DNA of 64,000 nucleotides from Halictus rubicundus (taxonomy: Eukaryota; Arthropoda; Insecta; Hymenoptera; Halictidae): assembly GCF_050948215.1 (NCBI RefSeq), contig NC_135150.1, positions 17,587,943 to 17,651,942 of the forward strand, in the 5' to 3' direction. A model generated the notes under the pieces. That model searched no databases and was not told where the DNA came from. It saw nothing but the letters and a program-made list of their open reading frames with translations. Of the stretch, positions 47,150-58,020 are shown piece by piece (within the stretch, counting starts at the first letter, position 1; every line of letters begins with the position of its first letter). The position numbers and the translations under genes are program-made.

Positions 47150-48025
47150 GTACACTGAAAAAGTAGTACTGTTTTTCATACGCAACACAATGGCGTACGT
47201 AATTTTTTTGTGTTTATACCATTTTGTTAGATATGAAGGTGACCTTCAATTTTTTAAATGGAATGCTGTATATTTTTTAATATCGCATGAAAGCGCGTGT
47301 CTAGACGAATTCATCCGTATACTGCACAGTGACCTTCGAGGTCGTGCAAGGTCAGAAATGGAAGAAACATCTTGAATATTTCATACCAATGTGTTTACAA
47401 GTGTCCCTTATTCATACGAATCGGATGATGTTGTCATTCACATTCAGAGTGTTTACTTCCAGTTTCTACTGTGACGAGACAATTTCAGTATTGCTTCCGA
47501 AACCGATTAGTAGTATCACATAGTGATGTATCGATATGGTATGCATGTATTATCAGTGCAATGGAAATAAAAGGCGAAGTAAATTGAAATGCCCAGAAGA
47601 ATATCCGGACAGAGTGCAACTAAATAAAAATCAGTTTGTTTTGTGTGCCAAGCGATCAGGAAACAGGGTCTTTCCAGAATAAGTGTCATGATCGGAAATG
47701 TCTTCTTTCTGAAGATAAAAAGTTGGAAGTCCTCTTACATTTTGAAGAAAATCCGACAACTTCGGCACGAAAAGTAGCTTCACATTGGTATGAAATATTC
47801 AAAATGTTTCTTCCATTTCTGACCTTGCACGACCTCGAAGGTCACTGTGCAGTGTACGGATAAATTCGTCTAGACACACGCTTTCATGCGATATACACAA
47901 CTATACAGCATTCCATCGAAAAAATTGAAGGTCACCTTCACATCTAACGAAACAGTATAAACACAACAAAATTACATACGCCATTGTGTTGCGTATAAAA
48001 AGAAGTACTACTCTTTCCTATTTCA
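47150..48025. mobile_element. Foldback DNA element with about 240-bp inverted arms, family M
   Basis: The left arm (about 47150-47393) and right arm (about 47784-48012) are inverted copies: CGCAACACAATGGCGTACGT / ACATACGCCATTGTGTTGCG; GAAGGTGACCTTCAATTTTT / AAAATTGAAGGTCACCTTC; GCACAGTGACCTTCGAGGTC / GACCTCGAAGGTCACTGTGC. The 390-bp centre holds a decayed helix-turn-helix gene fragment. The outermost ends and target duplication are not resolved. A short related piece lies at about 60655-60700. Confidence 0.8.
47597..47786 (+). pseudogene. Decayed DUF4817-like helix-turn-helix fragment of a transposon gene
   Basis: EYPDRVQLNKNQF in one frame is followed, after a frameshift at about 47655, by ETGSFQNKCHDRKC and LEVLLHFEENPTTSARKVAS. 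The pattern YP-R...F, TGSF, basic linker, VL--F--NP--S-R--A is that of the DUF4817 helix-turn-helix domain frequent in arthropod transposable-element proteins. No catalytic part remains, and the fragment runs straight into the right arm of the foldback element. Identification is from pattern memory. Confidence 0.55.
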
Positions 48026-50356
48026 CTATTTTCTAATATTTACTATTTACAAGATAAACGCTGGCCAGTAATAACGTGAACACCCTGTATATAATAACAG
48101 ATAAATTCTTCGTAGAAAAATAATCCAAATTTTCTATAACCATAACAATATGATTGTCTTGAACATACTGTACAGCTTGCATGCGCTCCAGGGGTTTGCA
48201 AGTCGGACGTGAACCGACCACAGTCTCCGCATCCCAAGGTCGAGGAGCCATAATCTCGATTCTCGTCGACCACGCGAGTCTTCGCCGTGGTTACCACCCC
48301 CGTCGCACCCCCACGATTTAATTGCCGTTTAGCCGCGGATGCTTATCGAGAGGTCGATACTCGCGGGGCCGTGACACGCGTTAGAAGGCTTCCATTCGAG
48401 CCGCGTGATCGTCATGTGGGCGGTCGTCTAATATCGGAGCTCGCGCACACGAAGCGTGACAAATCCCTGATTACCTTCGTGCGGGGAGGGGGGTGGGGAC
48501 CGAACAATACGGGCGGGATACGTAGAAAGCGGAACCGAGCTGTTAATTTCCTGTTGCGGAACCAAACAGGCTGCAGGACCCGGGAGAAACAAAGGCACGC
48601 GAGGGATCTTTGCCTCCGTCGCCTCCCGGCGCCCCTTGAAAATCAAATCTCCCTCTCTCGACCCCATTATCTACCGCCCCTGTCGTCCAAGATGGAAACG
48701 AATGGAGTCCCTTCTTATTTGCTCCCTACAAGACCTCACCCGGACCTTAACCCTCGGCGAGACCGCATCCAGGGCGAGTTTCGTGACGATTTCTTCAACA
48801 GAGAGCGAAAGAAGCGATTGACGTTTCAAGGATTCGCCTAAAAGTCCTCGAAATTTTCAAATACTATGTTTTTCTACTGGAAATTTTAGACGCGCTTTTC
48901 TCGAAATTACTCACCCACTATTTGCTTGCCTTTGTTGGTTGGTTTTAATGCGTACAGACGTCGTAGATGAATCTGAAACATTTCTGAGAGGTGGGAATTA
49001 AATTAGGGAATGAAATTGTTTAGTCGTAATCGGAAACTGTCGTTCAATATTCCTAATAATCCGTCAATTTTGTACAGTTTTGAGATTTTCGGTCCGTCGG
49101 AAATGTAAGGGTGTAGGAATGAATAATATTGGGGTCAGGAAAAAATTGAAGGCTACAAACTTCTACCAAATATTTCCCAACAAAAAAATTCGTACACATT
49201 CCTTGAATACGATACAATTTATTTTAAAAATTTCGAAGAGCTCCCCTTCGTAGTTTTTTAACAAAAAATTGCTAAAATCGCCCCACTTTTAGCGACTTAA
49301 ACTGGAGACTCACTTCTTAATCCGAAACGCTATTAGTATAATTCTCGACGAGTGCGAAATCTTTTAAAAAGTAGTCCAGGAAGAAACGAGTAGAAAGAAG
49401 TTCTCAACTCACACAAATTTCAGAATCACAAAAATTTAGAATCTAAAATTCAAAATCTCTTAGAATCTACAGATACAAATTCTGGGAAGTTGCGTCAAGT
49501 TTTTGGTCTTCCGTCTGCCTCGAAGACGAAAGCCAGAAGAACGGGACCCGCTCGAAGCAGAATGGCCACCAAGCATGTCCGCGGCTCCATTAGCGGCGTT
49601 GAACGTATCAAATTCGCGGCGACCACGTCCGGTGGCATCGGCAACGGTGGCCCGATTAAAAATCACCTGGGAAATCCGAGGAAACCGGTACCGGTGGTTC
49701 GCAACGTTTCATCGGCCGTAACGCGATCCGCCCTCGAAATGGAGCGCGCGGACCGGTTCGTCGAACACGAACCTGTTTCCGCGGCTCCTCGGAGAATAAG
49801 TCGCGAAACGTTGCTTACCCCGGCTACAATTTACATTTTCTACACGTAACACACAGCGCCGCTGTATACGAATCAGCGCGCATTGTACGCCGACAATTGT
49901 ACAGCCCCCGAATAAATTATTCCGCGCAGTGTACATTGTATCGCGTATAGTATACTATACGTATAGCCGCCGCCTGCCTACACACTACGGCCGTCCGATT
50001 CGAAATGCACAACGCCAGTCTATTATGCAGTCTTCGTGAAGCATCGGCACGGAGACGTACCGGTGCATATGTGCGTAAGTGCATCGATGCATCGATGTTT
50101 CGCCGACCGAACTGCGTGTGTGCATATGCGCAAGTGCCCTGGGTACATGGGAACGCGCATCGCTGCATTGATGCACCCGCGCGGTGCGTTTGACCGGACC
50201 GTGTTTCGGGTCAAGAAGCTGTATATTGGTACGCTTCGACATTATGGGTTATGAATTAGGCGCTTACAGTGTCCTCCACTGGGCGGTAAGAAATTGATTC
50301 TGGGAAATTGATCACGTGGTGGTTGTTTCAAACGTTCTGGGGAGAGCTTTGTGCAA
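48026..50356. other. Intergenic, no gene seen
   Basis: GAACACCCTGTATATAATAA at 48078 resembles a hymenopteran repeat end. A stretch at 50060-50180 is rich in GTGCAT/ATGCAC motifs. Open frames (184 codons at 48287-48841) have no recognisable domain. Confidence 0.4.
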
Positions 50357-50545
50357 AAATGCGGATCTTTGTGCGAAATAAAAATGGTTCTTGTCGACTA
50401 CACGACACAGGAGCTGAATTAAATTATCATATTTCTGTTAATAATTTCAACTAGATGAAAATAGTACGTTGGTATTCTGTAATTCTTGTAATCCCCTTAC
50501 TGTTTTAAATTTCGTTTACGCTGTTCTAAATCATTGTGACATTGA
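50357..50545. mobile_element. MITE family L, decayed copy
   Basis: TGCGGATCTTTGTGCGAAAT, then AGGAGCTGAATTAA and CCTTACTGTTTTAAATTTCG follow the same order as in the intact copy at 3835; the right end is lost. Confidence 0.5.
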
Positions 50546-51114
50546 ATGAAGGAAAAGTTCTTGGGCAATGGAATTCAATAATGGGACACTTTATTTTAAT
50601 TGCATGTGAATATTACATATTTGATAATAGCATATGATATTTTTGGGGTTAAACGAATTTGTTCTATTCTCGACGAATAAAACGCGTTAAGAACACGGAA
50701 AAAATAATAAATTAATATTGAATTTCTTTATCATGAACAATGCGCATGTTTTAATGGTTTTTAGGAATTGTAGAGAGCTGTTTCTAGACTAATGAACATT
50801 GGAAGATGGTGCTACACAGTTTTGTAGATTGCCAATGACCTGTTCTGTGAATATGATTTTATAATGAAGGGGCAATCAATGCATTAATCTAAGGAGAGAA
50901 AAAGCATGAAACTATTCTCTGTCTGTTTTTTTCCATGAAAGTATTGTACCCATTACCAGAATTCTATATTTGAGTCCGTATTTGGGACCATCTCTGCCGT
51001 TTTAAAAATTGCTGATAAATTAACAAATTGTTAAAAATGTGAATGATATGTGCTCTTCAAGGAACTGTTATTTCTAGCTACTGATTCCGTAAGAATGGCG
51101 TTCGAAGATTACTA
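50546..51114. other. Intergenic, nothing recognised
   Basis: AT-rich, no exon or repeat identified. Confidence 0.4.
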
Positions 51115-51150
51115 TTAACCCTTTGCACTCGGCGCTATTTTAATTCTGAA
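51115..51150. mobile_element. Isolated TTAA-type MITE end, family F
   Basis: TTAACCCTTTGCACTCGGCG has the form of a piggyBac-type terminal repeat. No inverted partner was found within a few hundred bases on either side, and no palindrome sits at about 24 bp. Confidence 0.4.
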
Positions 51151-51279
51151 ACTAAATTTTTCTTCCGTCTTAGAATATTTTCATTTTATTCGTACAAAAC
51201 TGATCCGATTTCCACATATAATATTTGTGGAAATATTTTGTAATGTAACAAATATTTTGTAATATTTTTTGTAATTTTG

Positions 51280-51414
51280 ACACTCGTTGACCTTCAATAC
51301 AACTGCATAAACATCGCAAATTTTCTTTGTTGTTACCGTGGCATTAAATCCCGCATGAAAGTGAAGAAGTATGCAATGGCGAATATGATCCTCGGAAGGT
51401 ACAGACACCGCCAT
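51280..51414 (-). pseudogene. Mariner transposase, N-terminal remnant
   Basis: The minus-strand ATG at 51414 opens a frame with DHIRHCILLHFHAGFNATVT and ICDVYAVVLKVNECQ, the N-terminal helix-turn-helix of mariner transposases (pattern HIRHC-L--F--G-NA----K-IC-VYG---L---CQ-WF). It departs from the family after CQ. With copies 1 and 2 this shows the leader, N-terminus and C-terminus of one family, but no catalytic-complete copy is present. Confidence 0.8.
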
Positions 51415-51581
51415 TTTATTACAGGGTTGTAGAAAGAAATTATACTTTTTAGAATATTTTGAATACAGGCCGCTTTACCGAAAACTGTAAAAGAATACGC
51501 GTTTCCTCTCCAACGATTGGTACAGAACTAAAGGCAAAAGAAATTCTTTGCAAACAATTGATTACTTATGGGTACCCCTAA
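51280..51581 (-). mobile_element. Truncated mariner element, copy 3 (5' end)
   Basis: On the minus strand it begins at 51581 with TTAGGGGTACCCATAAGTAA and shows a 167-nt leader matching the other two copies (CAAAGAATTTCTTTTGCCTT, TAGTTCTGTACC). The transposase start follows; similarity ends at about 51280. Confidence 0.8.
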
Positions 51582-52683
51582 TATTTCCCGGACACCCGGT
51601 TTCCAGCGGAGTTTTCCAATTTCGATGGTAGGGGGGGCGATCAAACTCGGCAGCGTTAATATTCCCGGGCCATAAACCGGTGCTCCGCGGCTTCAATTTC
51701 GTCCTTTTCATTCTTATTTTTAACGCGACCCCGAAACCTCGTGGAAAAGCCACTCCGCAATCAGGAGCGATGATCGTTTGCCAGCATCGTGAAAGAACTC
51801 CGGAAAGAAGCGGGGCCAAAAACGAGGCCGCCGTTACGTGCTCGTCCCGCGAGCGTGTAATCCAGGTGGTCGAAAGAGAGAGAGAGAGAGATAGAGAGAG
51901 GGGAGGGAGAGGGAGAGAGAGAGAGAGAGAGAGGAGCTCACGTTCGCCCGTTCGCTTTGCCCGTGGTATAGCCACGCTACTTGCGATACCGCCCCGGCGC
52001 GGTTTCAGCGGGCTAATTAACGAAAGCGTCGGGGTCTAGACTTCTCCCGAAAGGGGCAACGAAACTGGTAAAAGGGAGGAAGGCGTCTCTCTGTTGGTCG
52101 CTTTGAAGCGCCCGACGGTTTCCTCCGCGCGCGCAGCGCACGCGAAGCGTCCCGTCGCGTCGCCGCTCCGCTCGGCGCCGTTTCGCTGAGCTGGACACGT
52201 TTGAGACGATGCTTCGTTATCCCTCTTGCAAAGCAGATTAGACCCAGTAGAAAAAGACGTGCCGGCGAATTGTGTTTACCGTTGGCCTGTAAGTCGCCCC
52301 GGCTTTGTACCTGCGAATGCCTGTCTGCATCGCGAAATCAGAAGAGATGAATGGCCGGCTTTGGTATTCCATCGTCAAAGCGCCACGACGCTTTGCTGCG
52401 CGCCCCTCGCAAAAAATGGCCGATGAAACGCGGCCAGCGTCCGTCATTAAAACTACAATCAGCTCGCTGTACGCATTCATTGCGCGCACAAGTTTTTACG
52501 CCATAAGGAAACGTGTATGGTAATTAAATTATTCCCCGTCTCGTTTTTACCGGAATAAATCTTTCTAGACAATGAAAAATATACTTGATTTACATAATAT
52601 CACCGTGCGTCGTGTCACTTACACTTTTTCACGATTGTCACGCAACAATGGACGCTGCATAGTATTAGGATTAACATAGAAAT
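51582..52683. other. Intergenic with a (GA)n tract
   Basis: (GA)n at about 51874-51932, interrupted by GGGAGGGAGAGGGA. No exon recognised. Confidence 0.45.
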
Positions 52684-52826
52684 TTAACACTAAACCTTCT
52701 ACGGTCAAAATGACCGGTTCTTTATTTCACAATTATTGAAATTATCAAAAACATTTTCATAGGAAATTACTGAGTTGACCGACGTTTCACTTTTATACGT
52801 TTCGTGCTTGGTAGGTATAGTGTTAA
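52684..52826. mobile_element. TTAA-flanked piggyBac-type MITE, family E
   Basis: TTAA at 52684-52687 and 52823-52826; ends TTAACACTAAACCTTC and (reverse) TTAACACTATACCTACC. The inverted motif GGTCA-AAA-TGACC (52703-52715) is centred 21.5 bp from the left TTAA. 143 bp, non-coding. Confidence 0.75.
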
Positions 52827-53744
52827 GAGAATTTCTTTGAAAGTTTTATTTATTCTTTTTACAGGACCTCTTCTCCTAATATATTTGTCCCCGTACAATT
52901 TAACGTGCGTCCAAGCTCCTATATCAACTAGGCACAGTATGCGACTATGATCCACAAACTTCAGATCCGAAAACCAGACGAATAATAGTAACAATTTAGC
53001 AGGCGGCTACACAGAAGACTAATCACTCTGAAAAGAGGATCATGAGGCAAAGGAGAACGGAAGCAATGGCGCCCAAGTTGAAATCAGAAAAGACTAATGG
53101 TCGTTTTGGTATTCGTACGCGAGACCGAGGATGCATTCTCAGAGGGGGATCGTGAGTTATCTTTGTGGCGAATCAGTGATAGACTTCTGAATTAGTGAAC
53201 GGTCGACTCAAAATTCCCGCAGTTCTGGAAATAGGGTCGTTGCCTGGAACCGCGGGTATCCGGCGAACGCAAAGCGCAGGGGCCAGCCCATGAATACAGA
53301 TATTCAACGGTATCTCCTGAACGAGTAAACTGGCAGTCCGCAGGGTTTCCTGGTGAAGGCGCGCGATCGTGACCGTGTGTCTGGCGTTAGCGTTATTGCT
53401 CACGTCGTGACGCCGTGGCTGCTATAAATTGAAAGGGAAAAGGGAATGGCTACCAACCGCGGACGGATTTCGCGCGTTAATGCCACGGCAAAGTGCGCGA
53501 CCCGAGGACTAAAACAGACTCCGCTGACAGGGCTAATGAAAGCTTCCAGAGAAATATGGGGGGAGGCTGATGGAGAGTCTTTAATGAGCACGTTGAACGA
53601 TCTCCAATCAGAGGCCGGGCAGACGCTGCAACTTTTTAGATACCGTTCCCCTGTGAAATGTATATATTTTCGTAAAATTAATGCGCTCTTAATGTTTTTC
53701 AGCTCTTTGGTCGGGTTATTGGAATCGCTGGGAGACTTCCAGGA
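52827..53744. other. Intergenic, nothing recognised
   Basis: No exon, RNA gene or repeat identified. Confidence 0.4.
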
Positions 53745-54075
53745 ATCATGAAAGCTCTTAAAGGACTCCAAAGGATAATTGGGCAACTCTCAAGGACCCA
53801 GAAATGATGTCGAAACTTTAAAAATATCAGAAGTCAAAAATCTTGAGAAGCCTTGAAAGGACCTCTGAGGACCTCCCGTGGCCTTCTACGATTTTTGAGA
53901 TCCTAGACAGGATCTTAAGGACCTTCTACGAATCTTAGAAGGCTTCCAGAGGACTCGGAGGACCTTCAAGAATTTTTAGGAATCCCAAAAGGTCTCTGGA
54001 GGTCTCCGAGGTCCTTGAAGGCACTTCTAAGGATTCTGTGCATTTTTAAGGTTCTCCCAAACACAACAGAAAGCC
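53745..54075. repeat. Degenerate short repeat related to the 43.9-kb minisatellite
   Basis: Runs of GGACCTTCTACGAATCTTAG, AGGCTTCCAGAGGACTCGGA, CTCAAGGACCC and GGTCTCCGAGGTCC recur irregularly. The style (GGANTCCNAAGG words) is that of the degenerate half of the array at 44600-44920, in opposite orientation. No fixed period remains. Confidence 0.5.
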
Positions 54076-55000
54076 GTGAAATATCTAGGAATTTTCCGGA
54101 GGGCCCCAAGATTTTAAATTGTAATTGAAGGGAACTGTAAAATGCGCTGAACAACTTCCAGCCTTTCTGTAGGTTAGGTAGAGCCGCGAGAGAGAACTTT
54201 TGTTCCAGGTAGCAGAAAGTATGTATTTCACAGTTCGCGCTTTTATTTTCTTTGGGAAAATCGATTTTGATTCGCAGGAAAGAGCCGGTACTTTCCCGCT
54301 GTCGAGAATCCAGGTCAAACCTCTTACCGAGTTTTTTATGGGGCCAGAATGGAAATACTTTATCAGACATGGAACGCCATATTGATCGGAGATCTCGGCC
54401 CGGCCGCCCGTAAGAAGATTCTAAGAAGGATTGCGCAGAAGCTTTAATTGCAATCGTTTCAATGATGCAGCGGTATTTACATGACCCAGATGGGACAGTC
54501 CTGCGGATCGTTTCTCGATTTTTCCGTCCTCTTTGTTCCGCGACGTATCGACGATCAATCGGGACGAGAATCTCGCGAAAGATTTACGCAAACTTTCCGC
54601 GTTCGCCAATATTCCCGTCGTAGATTGCCCGGTGCTCCTACGCGCGCGGGCCACTTGATTAATTGCGCGATACTTGACAAACTTAATATTCTTGTTTAAC
54701 GAGCGTGACTGCTACACAACCGCTCCAAATTTTGTCGATTCGTATAAAGTTGAGGGCGTGTAATTACGTTCGCAACTATCGGGCGCAATTTCCCCAGATT
54801 AACTGCAACTTAACCGATATTCCCGGCAGAGTAAATATCCCATAATAATTTCGGGCGCGCGCCATTATGGTTCTCTTCGAAGGCAAAAATAGTTAACCCG
54901 GCCTCGGCGTAAATTGAATTTCAGACTGACATGACGGTGTATCATCGAAAATATCAAGGGAATGATTTGCGCGTTAACGATCCCGCCGTGTTTTCCGACC
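54076..55000. other. Intergenic, no gene seen
   Basis: Open frames of 77-134 codons (for example 53966-54370, minus) have no recognisable domain. Confidence 0.4.
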
Positions 55001-55692
55001 CACAGTGTCGTGAACGGCCATTCTAGGTTTCTTCAAACCGATTGAAATTTTTTGTTTGGTCATGAAATGAGATTCAACATATGTAGTACCTGTAAAAATA
55101 ATATTTATATTGAAAAATATTATATAAATTATAGAAACAAATATAAAAATAAATAAAAAATATAATATTAAATAAGTGTAACAATAATATCTAAATATAA
55201 AAATAATTCTTCGCTAATATCGCTGTCGCTATCAGCTGAGTCACTTATGGGATTAGTCGGCAGTTCTTGTTAAAAGTAGATCTAACACGCCTTTCGGTAG
55301 CAAATTTGTATCTTTTTTTTTGCGGTATCACCCTATAATAATTTATGATGGGATCAGAAGTAATTAACAGCATTGCTATTAAGTCGTAGTTTGTAGATAC
55401 ACGCGAATTCTTTCTCGCGTGGCCAATCCTAAACCTTCTTATGTCTTTGTTGCGAGCTTCTTGAGCCTCTTCAGACATCGTGCCAATTGGCAATAGGCAT
55501 GATTTACTTATTTCTATGCTATGAAACAATAATTTGTGCACTGTAACGGGCATATAAAGCCAAGGATATAAATTTAAATATAATGAAATGATATTAAATG
55601 AATTATTATGGGTATAATTAGGCTCAGTAAACATTCCGGAAGAAGAATATATGAAGGTTATATCTATTTTCTGACATGACTTTTTTCCTGTG
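55001..55692 (-). mobile_element. Transib element J4, internally deleted
   Basis: The left end CACAGTGTCGTGAACGG (55001) is preceded by CGACC and the right end CCTGTG (to 55692) is followed by CGACG, nearly identical 5-bp flanks. Compared with J3 (16905) the right terminal repeat lacks 23 bp directly after CACAG. The inside holds a remnant of a Transib-type transposase, which supports the identification independently of the ends. Confidence 0.75.
55245..55634 (-). pseudogene. Transib-type transposase, C-terminal remnant
   Basis: The 129-codon minus-strand frame contains MPVTVHKLLFHSIEISKSCL, LPIGTMSEEAQEARNKDIRR and FRIGHARKNSR, then NYDLIAMLLITSDPIINYYR. This is the conserved C-terminal block of Transib transposases, the family related to RAG1 (pattern MP-TVHK-L-HG---I----LPIG-LSEEAQE-RNK). 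The first 40 residues of the frame derive from the terminal region and are also seen in J3, so an internal deletion has joined the element's 5' end to the gene's 3' end. The DDE catalytic core is missing. Confidence 0.75.
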
Positions 55693-56261
55693 CGACGGTT
55701 CGGGAACGGGAAGGGAAAAACCGGTGACGTCGACGGGACCGATTAAAATAATCGAGCGGTCCCGTTTAATCGAGCGCGCGCGCGCAAAAGAAACGTCGCT
55801 AATCAGGTCTGCCGGATATCATCGATTCGTCGTTAAGCGGAAATTTCTCCGCAAGGTAATTACACGACCCGGCGGAATTACGTGTCGCTTTTCCGATTCA
55901 GTGGAAGTTTGCCGGCGGAAGTTCCTCGCACTGCCGCGCGCTGGTCCCGAATCAGGATTTAGCTTCAGAATCAATACAAGGAACTTGTTTAAAAGTTCAC
56001 GAGGAGCATTACAAATGTTTGTTAATAGCGCCATTGTTCGGCGCGGAGGGGAAAACAAAACTGTAGACTCGAGAGTAAAAGTTTCGAGTATTGTTATTAA
56101 ACAAGGATTCGTATTTTCAATTATCTATTACCGTGCAATTATCGAGAATTATAAAGTTTCTCGTGAAGATGTTTACATATTTCCGCTTTAATTTACACGG
56201 TAGGAAATTTTGTCTAGTTACAAATTTTAACCTTTGTTGCGCTGCTCGATTCAGAATGATC
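55693..56261. other. Intergenic, no gene seen
   Basis: A 171-codon plus-strand frame starts within the end of J4 and has no recognisable domain. Confidence 0.4.
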
Positions 56262-56451
56262 TTAACGCATTTGCATCATTAGCATATATATACGCTCAAC
56301 TTTGTTGGTCACTATCGTTATTCGTTAGCTAAAAAATAGAAATGGAGGGTGTTGTTGCAGATGAAAGTAGTAATTCTGATTTTTTTTGTAGTAATTTTTG
56401 TACTTAAATATAATGAAAAAAAAATGCATCTTTACGGTGCAAATGGGTTAA
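56262..56451. mobile_element. TTAA-flanked piggyBac-type MITE, family D, copy 2 (reversed, shortened)
   Basis: TTAA at 56262-56265 and 56448-56451. It matches the reverse of 36391-36640 (CAACTTTGTTGGTCACTATC, AAATAGAAATGGAGGGTGTT) with about 60 bp missing internally. The palindrome is GCATATATATACGC (56282-56295), one mismatch, again centred 23 bp from TTAA. Confidence 0.85.
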
Positions 56452-57789
56452 AGGGAGAACATTGGCTACAATTATCGTTAGAATTTTGTGAAACGTACGA
56501 TTATCGTGTAAAAACTGAGCCCCTGTGATTAAGCAATTTTTTTGCCGGTTGCACAGTAAAATAACGCGAGCGAAAATCGCGAACCGTCGGAATCGGCCGC
56601 GGTCGATCGGATCTCGGGTTTCCGGGACCTGTTTCGCGAACGGGAATAGCCGAAATTTTTGCCGCGCTCGTTCGCCTCGATCGAGTATTTAATTCGTAAT
56701 GGCGACGGGGCGCGGGCCGGAAAAAAATACGGGCGGAAAAACCGGCCGGCACGGTTTTCATCCCGGTCCGCGTTGTTGGGATTCTTTGCTCGCGGAACTC
56801 GCCCCGGCAATTATAAAACCCGGCTTACGCGCAAAAGATTCCGCGGGTTCGATTTCGCACCGGGGAAATTACACGCGGCAAATATTCGGCCGCAATTACC
56901 GGTCGCGTTTCGAAAATGTTTGCGCGCGAATTTTTTCCCCCCTCCGCGACGCGTGCCCGGTCGAGGCGTTTTAATACTGGAGCGACCGCTCGCAGGGAAC
57001 GATTGTTTATTTATTTATTCCGCGGAGCGAAGTTACCGCGTTGTTTTCCGGGCAACCGGGCCGCCCGAGCCCCCGGAACTTGTTCAATTAATTTTAAAAG
57101 GCTCGCGAGCGAAAGGAAACTTTTAATTACGGCCAATCTGCCCGTCAAGACTCCTAATTCCTGTGAATTTTTCAGCCGGCCGTGTCCCCGATGATGTTGC
57201 GCGAAAATTAGGGGAGGAAGTTTTGCCGTAGATTCGCCCCGGCGTTGATTAGAATTCTTAACCGAGATTGGTTAAACAAAGCCGGGAAGTTAAACAGACG
57301 CTGCGGAACGGGGGCGGATCAACGTGGTTGGATCGGTTCCGGCGATTTAGATCCGAGCATCGATCCTGTCGGTGATAGGACACTTTATTGTGATTAAAAT
57401 GTATATTTTAGCGGGAATGTAGTTCACGCTCGACGGCTGCTTTAGCATAAATTCGGTAGGCTCGTTTCGCAGGGCCACATTGGATCAAATTCACCGCCGA
57501 GTCGATAACTCTTCCCCGCGTACGACTATAATTTTTGTAGGATATACGGTGTCTATAGCGAGCTCTGCAAGCGATAGCTTCTTTCCTTTCCTTATCATTG
57601 TTACTAAAAAAATTTGAAGACCACATTTTCTGTACAATAAAAATTGCTGGGGTTGAAATAAAAATGTGCTTCTTCTGATAATATTTCGAGGTAATTGAAA
57701 ATATCATGTACTCGTTATTTATCATTCATTTCCGTCATGAATACCTGAAATCTGCAGTATAGTAACAGTTGAAGCACCAAAAAATCAAA
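56452..57789. other. Intergenic, CG-rich, no gene seen
   Basis: 56500-57350 is markedly CG-rich, with many CCGG and CGCG words and overlapping frames up to 155 codons on both strands. No domain or splice structure is recognisable. Confidence 0.4.
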
Positions 57790-58020
57790 TACCGTGATTT
57801 CTATATATATGTCGCCAAGGTCTGGATGATAAACGTCGCGGAATTATCCCCACTACCGCGGGGTATGCTCCGTGAAGGGCCGCGAAGCTCGAGAGGCCTC
57901 GGACGCCGAGTTATGTTATGTAAACGTGATTTTCTATATATGTCGCCAAGGCCTGGACGATACACGACACAAGACCCGTGTCATATATCGAGCATATGAC
58001 CCGTGTCAAATGTCAAGAAC
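57790..58020. mobile_element. Pogo-like MITE, family H, copy 8 (with partial second copy)
   Basis: Starts TACCGTGATTTCTATATATA, contains GATAAACGTCGCGGAATTAT and CGCGGGGTATGCTCCGTG, and is followed from about 57930 by another partial copy (GTGATTTTCTATATATGTCG) and GTGTCATATATCGAG. Confidence 0.75.

Noticed and set aside
50060..50180. Cluster of GTGCAT/ATGCAC and ATCGAT words suggesting a binding-site array
   Set aside because: Simple-sequence character without regular spacing; cannot be separated from a decayed microsatellite.
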